DNA of 64,000 nt from Ignelater luminosus (taxonomy: Eukaryota; Arthropoda; Insecta; Coleoptera; Elateridae), in the NCBI GenBank assembly GCA_011009095.1, contig VTPC01002496.1:1-64000 (forward strand), in the 5' to 3' direction. Shown here in pieces: positions 36,601 to 47,900 of the stretch (position 1 is its first letter; each line of letters begins with the position of its first letter). Position numbers and translations under genes: made by a program. Under the pieces are notes generated by a model. It had not been told where the DNA came from. It made no database searches and saw only the letters and a program-made list of their open reading frames with translations.

Positions 36601-37348
36601 ACAACCTGAGACTGTTCAGCCAAGAACGCAGCATATAAAATTGGAAGAAGATTCCAATAGTCCAAATTTTTGTTTTGAAGTTGTAAGAAATGTTTATGTC
36701 TTGTATAATAATAGCATTCTGGCATTTGATTTCACGACTAAGGAAAACCTTAATGAGAGTAGACCTTACTTTCAACAACGTGGTATTCTTACTGTATGTA
36801 AAATAGACAATTTGACCTGTCGGGAGGAAATTAAAACGAGAAGCAAACAACATTGATGTACCAAAATATAGATTAGTCCAAGTGAATAATTGCTTCTACA
36901 CTCTTGAGGTATTCTTTCAATCCAACTTATAATCATCGCATACAGGTATTGATTGAAGTTATACAGAGTACATAATTCTGCTTCAAGTAGCATCTACAAG
37001 GAGATACAAAATGTTTTTAAAGTTTGCTATGTAATATTTTAATAGTTTTTGTTGCACACTTACTTAGGAGGTTATCTGTATTTTTATCACTGTTACACCC
37101 TTTCTTATTGACTAATCCTGATATGTTATACAAGATTGCATAGGAAATAAAAAAATAATTCAATTGATAATCGGCCTGAGAACCTAACACCTGGACCTTC
37201 CAGATGTAACCGTAGCGTGAGGACCGCTAACTACATAGCTGAAGGGAGGTGTGACTAAGCAATAGCTTCCAGTAGTTAGAAGATTGGGAAGTTACTATCT
37301 GTAAACAAAGCATGTTACTTCCAAGATGTTCTCTGGCTTTGGGACTGG
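33626..37348. other. Non-coding AT-rich stretch
   Basis: No gene is recognised. A CCCTGTATG string near 34718-34726 resembles a transposon terminus without a partner. Overlapping open stretches on both strands at 36530-36993 carry no motif. Confidence 0.45.
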
Positions 37349-37511
37349 GATGCCTGTAGATGTTTGTGTTGTTTCTTTGGTATTCTTTTAGGAACTTAGG
37401 GTTAAAATGATTTTTTTCAAATGCAAATACATTTCAAAGCAATCGAATGTCTGATTATTTTTTACTTTGAACACTAACATTTTTGAAATTAGACAATCAT
37501 CAATAAATTAT
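37349..37511 (+). repeat. Direct repeat, copy 1 (flanks the cecropia-like mariner)
   Basis: This shares long blocks with 38342-38509, including GATGCCTG, TTTCTTTGGTATT, AACTTAGGGT, GATGTCTGATT-like and TTAGACAATCATCA(A/G)TAAAT. The mariner starts four bases after this copy ends. Confidence 0.8.
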
Positions 37512-37514
37512 ATA

Positions 37515-38272
37515 CGAGGTCTGTTCAAAAAGTATCGCGAATTTTGAATTTCCGCGGGTTACGTATATTCGATTTTCGATTTTTTTGTGGCGTTATGTTG
37601 GTACTCATGTCCCTCACTTATGCCGACAAGTTCGGCCATTTTGAATGTTCAATTAATTTTTGACAGCTGTTTTGCTTGGACGTGTTTAGGGTTGTCTTCG
37701 ATTTTTGCCCATTCCAAAAAATGGATCAAAAAATCTGTATCAAATTTTGTGTGAAAAACAAAATTAAGTGCGCGGACGCATTCCGAATGTTGACTGTGGC
37801 ATATGGTGAAGCTACCTTGGACCGAAGCAACGTTTATTGGTGGTACAAAATGTTCTCAGAGCGCCGAGAAGATGTGAACGACGAAGAGCGTGCTTTTGCA
37901 CCATGATAACGCCCCTGCTCACACATCGTTGCTTGTGCGCGAATTTTTGGCCAAAAACAACACATTAATGATGCCGCAGCCACCGTATTCCCCAGACCTG
38001 GCCCCCTGTGACTTTTTCTTGTTCCCGAAACTGAAGAGGCCCATGAAAGGATGACGCTACGCTACGATTAAGGAGATAAAGACGGCATCGAAGGAGGAGC
38101 TGAACAAGATCACAAAAAATGATTTTTTGAAGTGCTTCGAGGATTGGAAAAAACGTTGGCACAAGTGTATAATATCTGATGGGGATTACTTTGAAGGGGA
38201 CAAAATAGATATTCATGAATAAATAAATAAAAAAAAAACACAAAATTTGCGATACTTTTTAAACAGATTTCG
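37515..38272 (+). mobile_element. 758-bp deletion derivative of a cecropia-like mariner
   Basis: Terminal inverted repeats of 32 bp (28 matches) start CGAGGTCTGTTCAAAAAGTA on the left and CGAAATCTGTTTAAAAAGTA, read inward, on the right. TA flanks each end (37513-37514 and 38273-38274). It keeps both ends and both ends of the gene but has lost about 0.5 kb in the middle, so it is non-autonomous. Confidence 0.88.
37721..38222 (+). pseudogene. Cecropia-like mariner transposase remnant, middle deleted
   Basis: The start at ATG 37721 gives MDQKICIKFCVKNKIKCADA, followed by GEATLDRSNVYWWYKMFSER and REDVNDEERA, the first helix-turn-helix region of this mariner type. Near 37890 the reading jumps to LHHDNAPAHTSLLVREFLA, which holds the second catalytic Asp, normally about 170 residues further on. 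Then come PQPPYSPDLAPCDFFLFPKL, with the third Asp, and a C-terminal block ending FEGDKIDIHE (stop 38220-38222). The linker with the first catalytic Asp is gone. A stop lies within the C-terminal part (RPMKG*RYATIKEIK). The gene is dead. Confidence 0.88.
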
Positions 38273-38341
38273 TATGTAGGAGCGTGGAGCTTTCAAGATG
38301 CCCTCTAGATTTGAGTTTACGTTGTCGGTGTTGCCGAGATG

Positions 38342-38509
38342 GATGCCTGGCAGATATTTGTTCTATTTCTTTGGTATTGTTTTAGAAACTTAGGGTAGAG
38401 ATGAGTTTTCTGAATGCAAGCATTTCAGAATAATTGGAAATAGGATGTCTGATTGCTTTTTACCGTAAAGATCAACATTTTTGAATTTAGACAATCATCA
38501 GTAAATTAT
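38342..38509 (+). repeat. Direct repeat, copy 2
   Basis: Second copy of the segment at 37349-37511, about 10-20% diverged by eye, located 70 bp beyond the right end of the mariner. Without the mariner the two copies would be about 230 bp apart start to start, so this is a local tandem duplication. Confidence 0.8.
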
Positions 38510-39104
38510 GAACGGACGCACATCTCATATAATAGTTTGATATAATAATTTCTGCAATGATCATCATCTTAACAATGTTGATCAACTATTATTGCAAGAT
38601 CGAGTACCACCATGAACTTTCTTCTTATATATTTAAGAGATATCGTTGCTAAAACTTAATCGTGCATTTTATGCTACCCTTCCATGATAAAGAGCCACTG
38701 ACCGTTACTACACTTGTCATAGCAAAAATTATTTTTGATAGATTTTCTCACCTTATGTTACAAATGCATATGACAGAGGTATGTTGTTTAATTTTTATGG
38801 CCGTTTGGGATTTCTTTTCTCATTCTAAACAACGCAAGTTCGAGTCCTCAAATTGGTAATTTAGAAAAAAAATTTTGTTGATTGTCAAACGTTTTCCATC
38901 ACAAGCTAGAGATATAGACTATTTTAAGAAATTTGGTAGAGACTAAAATAATTTAATTCACCTTATACTAGTCAGCCGTGCAGTAGCCACTTTACTCACA
39001 ATGCTATTTTCTTCTCATAACTGCCCCAAATATAAGGTAAATTAAAAATAGAACTAAAACTGAAATTATAAGGTCCAAATTATCTCATGCAACAACATCC
39101 ATTC

Positions 39105-39180
39105 GCATATTTTACAGTTCAGACGTCAAAACTAAATTGTTTGGTTCGAAATTTAGTTTTTTCTCAAATCTGCCCATCCC
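39105..39180. repeat. Interspersed repeat, related to the copies at 63.6-64.0 kb
   Basis: The string TACAGTTCAGACGTCAAAAC and the following (T)AAATTGTTTGGTT... TTAGTTTTTT...AAATCTGCC match the pattern seen at 63565-63640 and 63905-63985. On the minus strand all three give a similar short peptide (G(R/K)(F/C)..K...F(E/D)...N), so it may be the end of a transposon gene. Confidence 0.45.
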
Positions 39181-40439
39181 ATTCCAAACAAAAAGTTGAG
39201 TAAAATCAAATTCAGTTACATAATTTTGAAAACTTGTTACAGCGACATGTTTTAAGACTATTATACATTTCAATAAAGTTAATCTCACACATCTTATTTG
39301 CTTGATTACAACAAAATCAGTATGATCAAGGTAGCGAAAGTTATAGATAATTCTGAAGTGCAACCACAATCGAGTGGATTGAAAGTAATATGAATTATGG
39401 CAAATTTAATAAAATCTATAAAAACTTTTTTTTTTGTTTTTTTGTGCAATTTTTTTAATTATTTCCGCAATAAAAAATAAAATAAAAAGTGTTTTTCATA
39501 TTTACTAACGCCACATTTAAATGATAAAGGAACTGGCTATTGATTCTCGACATCAATATTTGGTAAGTGTAGAAGTCCTTGACAGGGTCCATTCAGATTT
39601 GAGAATACTCGTAAATCTTAAACACTTGTGGGGGTTACAGATACGGACCAAATATGTGTGGAAAGAAAGAAAAGGGATTTAAAGCCTTGGGCTGGGTTGC
39701 TTGAGAGCGTTCTAGTCTTTTATATAATCAGAGATTCAATTCAAAGTCCTATATTGTTTTTATTTGTTTCTTTTCCTTTGTTTCTTGTATTTGATTAGTA
39801 TTAGTAATTGTTTGAAGAATTTTTAAGTTGTTTTTGTTTACTGAACCTGAAATGTTGTTAAAATAAATTTTTAAATATTTGCTTCAAGATAATTTTCTTG
39901 TTTCCGAAACTTAAATTGACTGTTTCACAATAATTGCCCGGATTCTCAGCAACAGCAACGTCAGTTTAATACAATTACAATTTTGAATTGTAAAACAATT
40001 ATAAATTTTCTAAAAACCGTAAAGTACTTTTAACAACAAATTCGTGTTGGTTTCCTTACAGCCTTACACTTTAAATGCTGCTGCTGCAGTATACGTTTAT
40101 AAGTGATCGTGTTCCGCAGCAATATATTCTTCTGTAGTTCCTTGGAGTCAAATAACAGCTTACTTTAAATATATAGTAAAATGAAAACAAATAATGTTGT
40201 GTGATTTTTCTGCACGCCAGGCAGGCATTTTTCAGCTTTTTTTTTGGAATATTTCGAGGATAGCGAGGTGATTTACTAAAAATATTGCTAAAAATAGCAT
40301 TAGCTAACTATGTGTTTGTGGGCTCTATTCACTCAACAAAAACATCTAAAACAAATTACGTATAAATTAGGCGGTTTTACTAAAATATACAGTTTGATTA
40401 TGAGATGTTTTTGAATTTGTCAGATGTAGGGGAAACGTT

Positions 40440-41450
40440 ACTGCAGGGAATTTTTCAATTTGCTGAGTGATGCGTAGCCGGAATAGTGTGCCGATGGTGT
40501 AGGTTATTGTCCGTTTCCTTGAGGCGTGACAGGGGGTGCGTATCCGGCGTCGCCTGTGACGTGCGTGATGTATAAGCTGGCCATTAGACAATTAACTAGG
40601 TGTGATACAAGGTTTTATCTGTCCAAGTGCACAAACACATGAATATTAATGCAGTCTTTCATTTGGGAGTTGTAAACCCATTTCAGCGTGCATCATCCTA
40701 CTTCCTTTTTTAGCACATAGTGCCCTCAGCTAGTACTTTTAGTTACACTCGTTTCGCCCCGTTGCTATTAACATATACCCGTTCCACAACGCGCTTTATG
40801 CTACCTTTGTGGTACAAATGAGCAATCGTTGACTTGTTTATTGGCATGGGAATTGCAAGACCATTTCCGTCTTTACTCGTTAAGTGCTTTTGATGATTAG
40901 TGAGAGCTCCGTGTAAATCAATATTTACTCGGCGATCGGTAATTATTATTCGAGCACAGAGCTCCGTTCACATCAAATATAATATTCTGGCAAGCAATAA
41001 ATTCAGCCGTCAGATTTCCCGGTCGCATAAACTTCAGCCGTGCTGAAACGTGTTTGGCACGAACTGTTATTCTCGAATCTGGGCCTAGCTATGGTCAAAG
41101 AACCCCTCGCCTATCCTTGCTCACACGTCGTGTATTATGCAACTCATTTTATACTACCCAATCTCGGCTTATACCGACGTGTTCGCCAATTCTAGAACCG
41201 TACTTTTCCTACTTTAACGCATAATATATCAGCTACTTCCTTTCCCATACGCAGTCGTTAAACTCGTCGATATTTTATCATTAGAAATCGTATTCCTAAC
41301 CAACTAGTAACCGCCCTCGACAGGCCGTAGTCATAATTTCAATCCCCTCTTTTTCTCTAAAAAACTTCAATCGTTAGCACCAAATCGAACGTGGTCGTAT
41401 GGTTATTGCATTTGTCAGATGCATGAACATTTCCAGTTAACACAAATTTT
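40440..41450. other. Less AT-rich non-coding island
   Basis: The stretch is richer in G, C and CpG than its neighbours, for example GTGCGTATCCGGCGTCGCC near 40535. It has no open frame longer than about 75 codons and no splice-like structure. It is a candidate for conserved cis-regulatory DNA; this is inference only. Confidence 0.3.
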
Positions 41451-44400
41451 CATACAGATTTCCTGTCTAAACATCATCTAACTGCAAAACATGGCATAAA
41501 TAAACCCGAGTGAAGCATAATAGAGAGGAAATACTAACTGCACATTGGATAGCCTTAAGGTCTACACAGGAAAGTTTGCATTATTTATTAAGCGACGCTT
41601 CGTATTTTTTTCAGTTCCGACATAAAAGCAAAACTACGCTTGTATATCGCACAAAAATGATTATACGAAATTCATTGTTATATTCAAAAATACGGCACAT
41701 GAACGTGTAAAAATTCTGAGCAAAGCAAAGCCTCTGTTATCTGTCAAATTATCGTTTCGCAAACAGTCCACGAATTCCGCTTTTGGATCTTATCAGAATT
41801 CCTTGCTTTTGTTCGCCGATTACAATACCTATTTTTAAAATTAATATCTGCGGCGTTATAAACTATTTGAAAGACTTACGAGTTCAATTGGCCACGTACC
41901 TAATTATTTTGTTTCCATTTTACTCTGGCATATCGCCGATAAATCAATTTTCGCCAGTTTTATTGTTATGTTATTTTATAAACTGGGTAAGCCCTAATTC
42001 GGTATGACACCAAAAGTATTTTATTTTAATGTGATTATTTCTGAGAAAATTGTAGCAAACAAGGATTTTACATTAAATTGTGATTACAGTGGCGTATCCT
42101 GAATAATTTTTATGCTGCAGAATATTTCGCATTAAAATTGTTTTGTTTTAGAAACTCTGCTATGTGTATGTACTATATAGCATAGATCGATAGATAAAGG
42201 ATGATATTAAAACAATTATGTATAATTCTTTTTAAATCATTCAAGCAAAATACAACCAATAATTTACAAGTTGAAACTGAAAGTCATGTTTATAAGTTGT
42301 AATCAAGCTCGACTACTCCTAGTTTCTCTTGAATACTGAATGAGCGTACCTGGTAGCTTTAAATATTTACCTTGAGTCTTTTACCTACAGCATGGAATCT
42401 TAGGAAGATACACTAAAGTTAATTCATCTGAAAGTGAAACTTTTTCTTTTAGTTTTAGCTAACTAGCTTGACGTAATTGCCTACTTATACACGGCCGTGT
42501 CAAAAATAACGCACAAATTTAATAATGGCATTAGTTCTACTCTTTCAGAAAAATGCTCGAATAGTAGGTCAATTCTTATTTTTTATCAGAAACATTTCAA
42601 ACAGAAAAGCTTTTGCTTCAAATTTCAAGATTAGTAATTAGCAAGATAATGTAATTGTACAAAATCGATTTTGTGATATATTTTGGAATTGTATGAAATA
42701 GTTCCTGGTTTGCTATCCTTGTCTTCTGACGACAGTTATTCTCACATCTCCAGCCACTATGGTTCAATAAAATTTTTGTTAAGTCTATAGAATGATTAAG
42801 TCTATAAAATGATTTGAAATAAGTAAGACTCACTGTAAGTTTACAAAGTTATTTCAGCAACATAATGATTTTTGATAGGTCTTTTAATGTTTTCTAAATC
42901 TATAGTATAGCTTATGGTATATTTTCGTACTAAAAATAAGGAAAGGGTTTAGATAGAAAATTGTCCAAAAAGTCTCCAGAATTTCAAGCAAAGAACGGAC
43001 AATTTTGTTTTGAGTCTGCAAAGTATACTCCGTAAGAAAGCTCTTTTGGGCAAATTTCTAATCGTTTTTGATTTTGGTTTTAAAGCATGTACTTGAAGTT
43101 TTGTCATAGACTTGAGACATTATGGTAAATTGCTACCCTTTAAAAAGTCAATAAATTGTTCAACTTAATTTACCCTTAGTTTGCCTCAATAATTCAGTAT
43201 GTCAAAACTTTCTTGGTTTCTAGAGTTTGTTGTTTCAGATTTAAGTATTGTTTTGCTCTGCTTAAAAATTTTTTTGCAATAGCTTGTTGGCCAAATATGT
43301 TTTGGTTGTACAAATCGCAAAACCGTTTTAGTTTTGGTTGTGCATCTTTTTTAAGATCATATATGTTGAAGTTGTTTATGATACCTTACATATATTAACG
43401 TTACTTTTTGAGTGATAAGTTGTGCAGAGTGGGACTCACCTAGGGCACTAGGAGTTTAGAGACTCCTGGGCCAAACCGTCTGGGAGCTATGTTGAACCAA
43501 AATTTCAACCCTTTGCCGCATCAAAAGATATTTATTAATTTAATGTTATTGTATCATTATACAGAGGCCAAAATCTCTTGATAGATTTGTAAATTTTAGC
43601 AAAGCACTTGTTCCTTCATTTTACCAGATTTTGCAAAATAGTAATACATTTAAACAAAACTCCAACATTTACAGCAAAGAACAGCTATGATGAAACTAAT
43701 AGAAATCTCATCAAGAATATCGATTACTGTTGAATGTTGAATATCTCACTTTTTCCATATAGTTAAAGAAGTTTATCGTTCGGGTATTTGCATTTTTAAA
43801 TTCTTTATATCAAAGCTGCAGTTTAGGAAATTCTTGCCCAAACGGTACTGCTAATTGAAAGCGGTTTATTTATTGATCTAAAATTTTCTTTGAATTTTAT
43901 TAGTCTGACGATTTGTGCTGCTGCCAAGATTTGAATATAAAGACGCAGTTAACGTCAAAGAATTTCTAAAGTCTTGATTTAGAGCAAATTATTCATTCAG
44001 GAAAGCCAGAAAAATCTAAATAAAAAATTAAACTTCTTAAATGTCAAACCAGCTGCAGTTTCTATACTTTCTATGATACAGGTAACATAGTGGCATCATG
44101 ATTCCAGCAAGCAAAGAAAATCAGTTAACCTAGTATACAATGTATTTACAAGATTCTACGATTGATTACAAGGTACTGAGAAAAATCCAAGAAATCTTTT
44201 GTTGTGCAGGCAAAATGTTTTAAGTATCCTGATATGTTTCTATTAGAATTACATTGGACACTTCTTTTCTCGCTGCTTTTTTCTATAAGGTAGCCTTTGT
44301 TGTTTTACTGTCAAAACTACTGACACATCGAGATTTTGTGCAACTATAGCACCCAGTCTGTATTAGTAGTAAAACCAAAACATTCTCAGTTAAGGCATTA

Positions 44401-45689
44401 TCTGGAAAAGAGATCAAGTAGTAACAATAGAAGCTCGCAAGCTTGCAACTTTAAACCGAACATGTTTTGCACATTTCCTTTACTCTTGGTACCTTTAAAT
44501 TTCCTAGTATTTTCCATTTAAAAATGTACAAGAAGTTTTGGTATGGCAACTTAACGTTATCATGGTTATAGTTTTTCAGGCCTTTTTCCATGTATTGCTC
44601 GATTTTTGTTTGCGAGTCTTTGATTTTTATTTTTTATTTTGTATTTATGATAATTTACTTGAGTATCGGCAATTTTTTATTTTTTTTCTATTTTTGCTTT
44701 AAATGTTAGAATTGGGAATTTTATTTCCTTTATCTACGTTAATTTTAAGTGTTTTGGTTTCTATTTTGAATCAAGTTCTTTCTATTGGCAGTGTTGCAAT
44801 CTTGCTACGTGACTATAGATTGCAGATTTAAATTTCAATTAAATTTAATATAAGAGAAAGAGAAATAGAATTGATTAATTTTTAGCGGTTTTGTTTTCTT
44901 AACCTTGTTTGGCGGTATAATGTATGCCTTTCTCTTTTTTCATCAATTTTTCCGGTACATTACTTCATCGGTCCTATGTTCTCGGTTTTTTAAGTGCTTC
45001 TTTAACTCCGCGATGCATAAAAATCTTATTTATTATCCTTTTGCATTCTACTTCACTTGATGTTGGTTTTACGTCATTCCATTGTAAAATAACGTATTAT
45101 GTTAAGGGAATTAATTTAGAAAATATTGCAAACAAAAGCTGAAATTGAAAACAAAATTTTTTTGTTTCACTTTTAATTAACTATGTTATGTGATATCTGC
45201 TATAATGTTATCTTGCTCAAAAAAATTTGCAAATTTAATAAGTAAAATGTGGAAAAACTGTAAAATAAACAAAACAATTTTTAATAATTTATAACATATT
45301 TTTCATAAGAATTTCAGTAAAGAATTTTAGTAGGTATACCGATTTTAGATTTATAAGCTAGCGCTTTTTCAGTGGAATACACACCATTAAATTTTCGACA
45401 TACGCGGGTGTAAAATTGAAGTTTTGCAAGCCATAAAATACCCTGAGTCTTTTCTTGCATGGAAAATGCTTTTGTTATAAAATACGACTTTAGCTTTAAG
45501 CATCAAAAAACATCAAATACATTTTTGTTTTATAAAATATTTATTCAAGCGTTTGGTGTTGCTTTGAAATGAAAATGTGAAACAAATTTTTTTAAATATA
45601 CATATAGGTTGGTTCAAAATATTGTAGTTGTATTAGTATTCAACTGTCAATTTAAAGAAATTTCTTTTAGTGAAGTTTACTATGTAAAA

Positions 45690-45740
45690 ATGTCAAAATT
45701 GAAAGAAAAACTCGTTGACCTTATTTTTTATAATAAGTGA
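45690..45740 (+). pseudogene. Possible mariner N-terminal fragment
   Basis: ATG 45690 begins MSKLKEKLVDLIFYNK and then stops, which resembles the first residues of some mariner transposases. About 85 bp upstream TATAGGTTGGTTCAAAATAT (45603-45622) resembles a mariner terminal repeat next to a TA. No other end or further coding sequence was found. Confidence 0.35.
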
Positions 45741-46712
45741 TACACATACTTTTATGACATCGTTCATTAAAAACTTCTTCAATATGCCAGTTTTACTTTG
45801 TAGAATTATAAACTTTCTAAATGATCTAAATCGGCTCTCATCAGAGGTTATTACCTACTAGCGTGACAGTGGTAGATATAATCCAACTTTCAGGGTTTTA
45901 CTTTTGCAGCTATCTATAGTTTATCCATTAATTTTTAAAAGAACGACAATCAGTGTAACAATAAAACATGCGATTTTCCTCTTGTAGAGAAGCCTGATGC
46001 AGTAGAACATTTTAAGAAGCCTTAATGTATAGAAATATCGATAATGCAGTTTCGAGCTTTTCTGGTCATGTTATGCAATATTTTATTGATTATTAACTAT
46101 GAAATTTAATAAAATTTTCACCCTATTAATAAAAATAAAATATTTACTCTGCAGGATTTCTTATAAATAAAGAAAAACACCAGTAGGAGTAAAATCTAGA
46201 TATTTTTCCAGATTCCATAAGTTGGCACATATTCCACGTTTTCACTTCCCACGTATTTGGTAGCTAGCTTTGTAAATTCCATGGTAAAACGTTTTTGATT
46301 TTCTCAGCTTATGGTCTTCATTTCAAGATCAAGATCAAAACTCGCATAAATCTTGGTCTTGATATTAAAGATTCTGTCCTGTTTTTGTTTTTCGAAAATT
46401 AAAGAAAAACTTTACATGTGCATGGTGGATTTTACTAAACAAGATGTGCACGGAACTGCATTTTAATCGATTTGGTATTTCTAATATGGATGGACACAAA
46501 TTTGAAACGTTTTGTATATTTAGAAGTAAATATGTGGAGTCACAACAATTTTGATAAGATTTCGGGGTTTTGAGCTGAACATCCTACAGTTTTATTCAAA
46601 AATCGATTACATGACTTTAAAAAAGATCTAAACATTCCTGGAACATATGAAGAATTGGAAGATGATATTGTTTAAGAAAAAAGTTAATAAAGACACTGAG
46701 ACGTCTGAATCT

Positions 46713-46844
46713 CTTGGTAAGTTGACGCGCCAAGTTGGCTTGGTTCGACTCACAGAGCTAATACAATTTGTTGAATGTCCAGCAACTTTTCATAATTTCG
46801 ACCTGCTCAGCAAGATTGGCTCTTTGAGAGGTCAACTTGCCAAG
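46713..46844. repeat. Inverted repeat pair inside a 90-codon open stretch
   Basis: CTTGGTAAGTTGAC (46713-46726) and its near reverse complement GTCAACTTGCCAAG (46831-46844) match at 13 of 14 positions and enclose about 104 bp. Weaker pairing continues inward (GGCTTGG.TCGACTC against GATTGGCTCTTTGAG). No target duplication is visible. The overlapping open stretch (46647-46919) has no motif. It could be a tiny non-autonomous element or a hairpin-forming transcript. Confidence 0.5.
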
Positions 46845-47299
46845 GAACTCGAACGTCTAATACCGCCCAACACCATTTTCTTGTTGAAGAAATTTAAAAA
46901 AGATAAATCAATTTTATAGGATACAAAGGTTTTTCCTAACAGCAAGATAATTTAGAAAAATTGAATACTTTGATGTTTAATTCTATTTGTAAAATTTAAC
47001 AATGTTCTTAGTACATAATCAATGCAATAAAGTTTCTGTCTATTAGTCTACTACATTTCAGATTAGCGCAGCTGTACACATCCACAATTCACCCAAACCT
47101 TCAAACTATCTTTTTAGTATAGCATTACAAAGATTTACAAGAATAATTGCTTTTCTGAAATTGTTTAGATTTAATAATTATTTACAGAAGTTTTGCCTTT
47201 TTGTTATTATTGAATTGTTGGGTTAGGTGAAAGAACTTGCTATCTCTTTACTATATTGCATTCATATTGTGAGAATCTTGTAGTTTGTTCTAAATAGGT

Positions 47300-47890
47300 C
47301 ATCTTATAAGTGATGCAGTTATTTGTTTTTACGCTGATGTTTGCCATATTTTTGCCAACCAAAAAGTGTTGTAAACTACAAAACAAATGGTAACTGGGGA
47401 ACTGATGGTATTTGAAGAACATGCGCTGGATGAATTATTGTTTTCTAATCCAGCTCTTAGTTTTTCTCGCGTTTATTTTGCCTTATGCGGTCTAGCCCTA
47501 CCGATTTGCTAAAGTTGGCTATTTTTCTTCAAGTGCTCTTTCAAACGTTCCAATTGAGCACAATATAATTTAGCAGTGATGGTCTTGCTTGGATTTGGCA
47601 GTTCAAAATGAATAATAGTAATCCTTTTCTAGGTTGAAGTTGGCGATAACCATTGCTTTTTTGCCTCCAGTAACGATGTTCTTCAAAAATGGTAATTTTT
47701 TATCTTGACGATAACGCAGATCAAACATATACCCGTAAATGCAAATTTGCATCGAATAACGTATGGGGCACCAGATTTCCCAGTTTAGAAACTTTACCAA
47801 TACTTTTCAAATAACGGGGGGCAGTAGAATGCAAAGCTTTGAGCGTTTCTGCAAATTGTTCAATAGTTACTGACGAGTTATGCTTCACTG
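47300..47890 (-). pseudogene. mauritiana-like mariner transposase pseudogene
   Basis: Read on the minus strand with frame changes, it gives VTIEQFAETLKALHSTAPRY and LKSIGKVSKLGNLVPHTLFD, matching the second helix-turn-helix and the WVPHELS linker. Next come PFLKNIVTGGKKAMVIANFN, where the family has IVTGDEKW so the first catalytic Asp is changed, and FELPNPSKTITAKLYCAQLE then RLKEHLKKNSQL, matching the ELLP..TI....YC.QL.RL region. After several stops a final block reads SYHLFCSLQHFLVGKN, matching SDYHLFRSLQ..L.GK.F, with a changed third-Asp position. The first helix-turn-helix region was not found, nor clear terminal repeats. The relic is old and inactive. Confidence 0.75.
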
Positions 47891-47900
47891 TTGTTTGCAA

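Larger units (their letters stand above)
38510..45600. other. Mostly non-coding stretch
   Basis: No gene is recognised apart from the repeat at 39105-39180 and the less AT-rich island at 40440-41450. At 42490 the 12-bp palindrome ACACGGCCGTGT is followed by CAAAAATAACGCAC, which resembles a Tc1-type terminal repeat, but no partner end or transposase was found near it. Confidence 0.4.

Noticed and set aside
36530..36993. Overlapping open stretches on both strands
   Set aside because: They are mutually antisense, lack motifs, and are of a length expected by chance.
42485..42515. ACACGGCCGTGTCAAAAATAAC string resembling a Tc1-type terminal repeat
   Set aside because: No matching inverted end or transposase fragment was found within several kb.
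44924..45142. Minus-strand reading with QWNDVKPTSSEVECKRIINK, preceded by an acceptor-like TTTTCAATTTCAG
   Set aside because: It breaks after about 40 residues with stops and matches no family I know; too weak to call.
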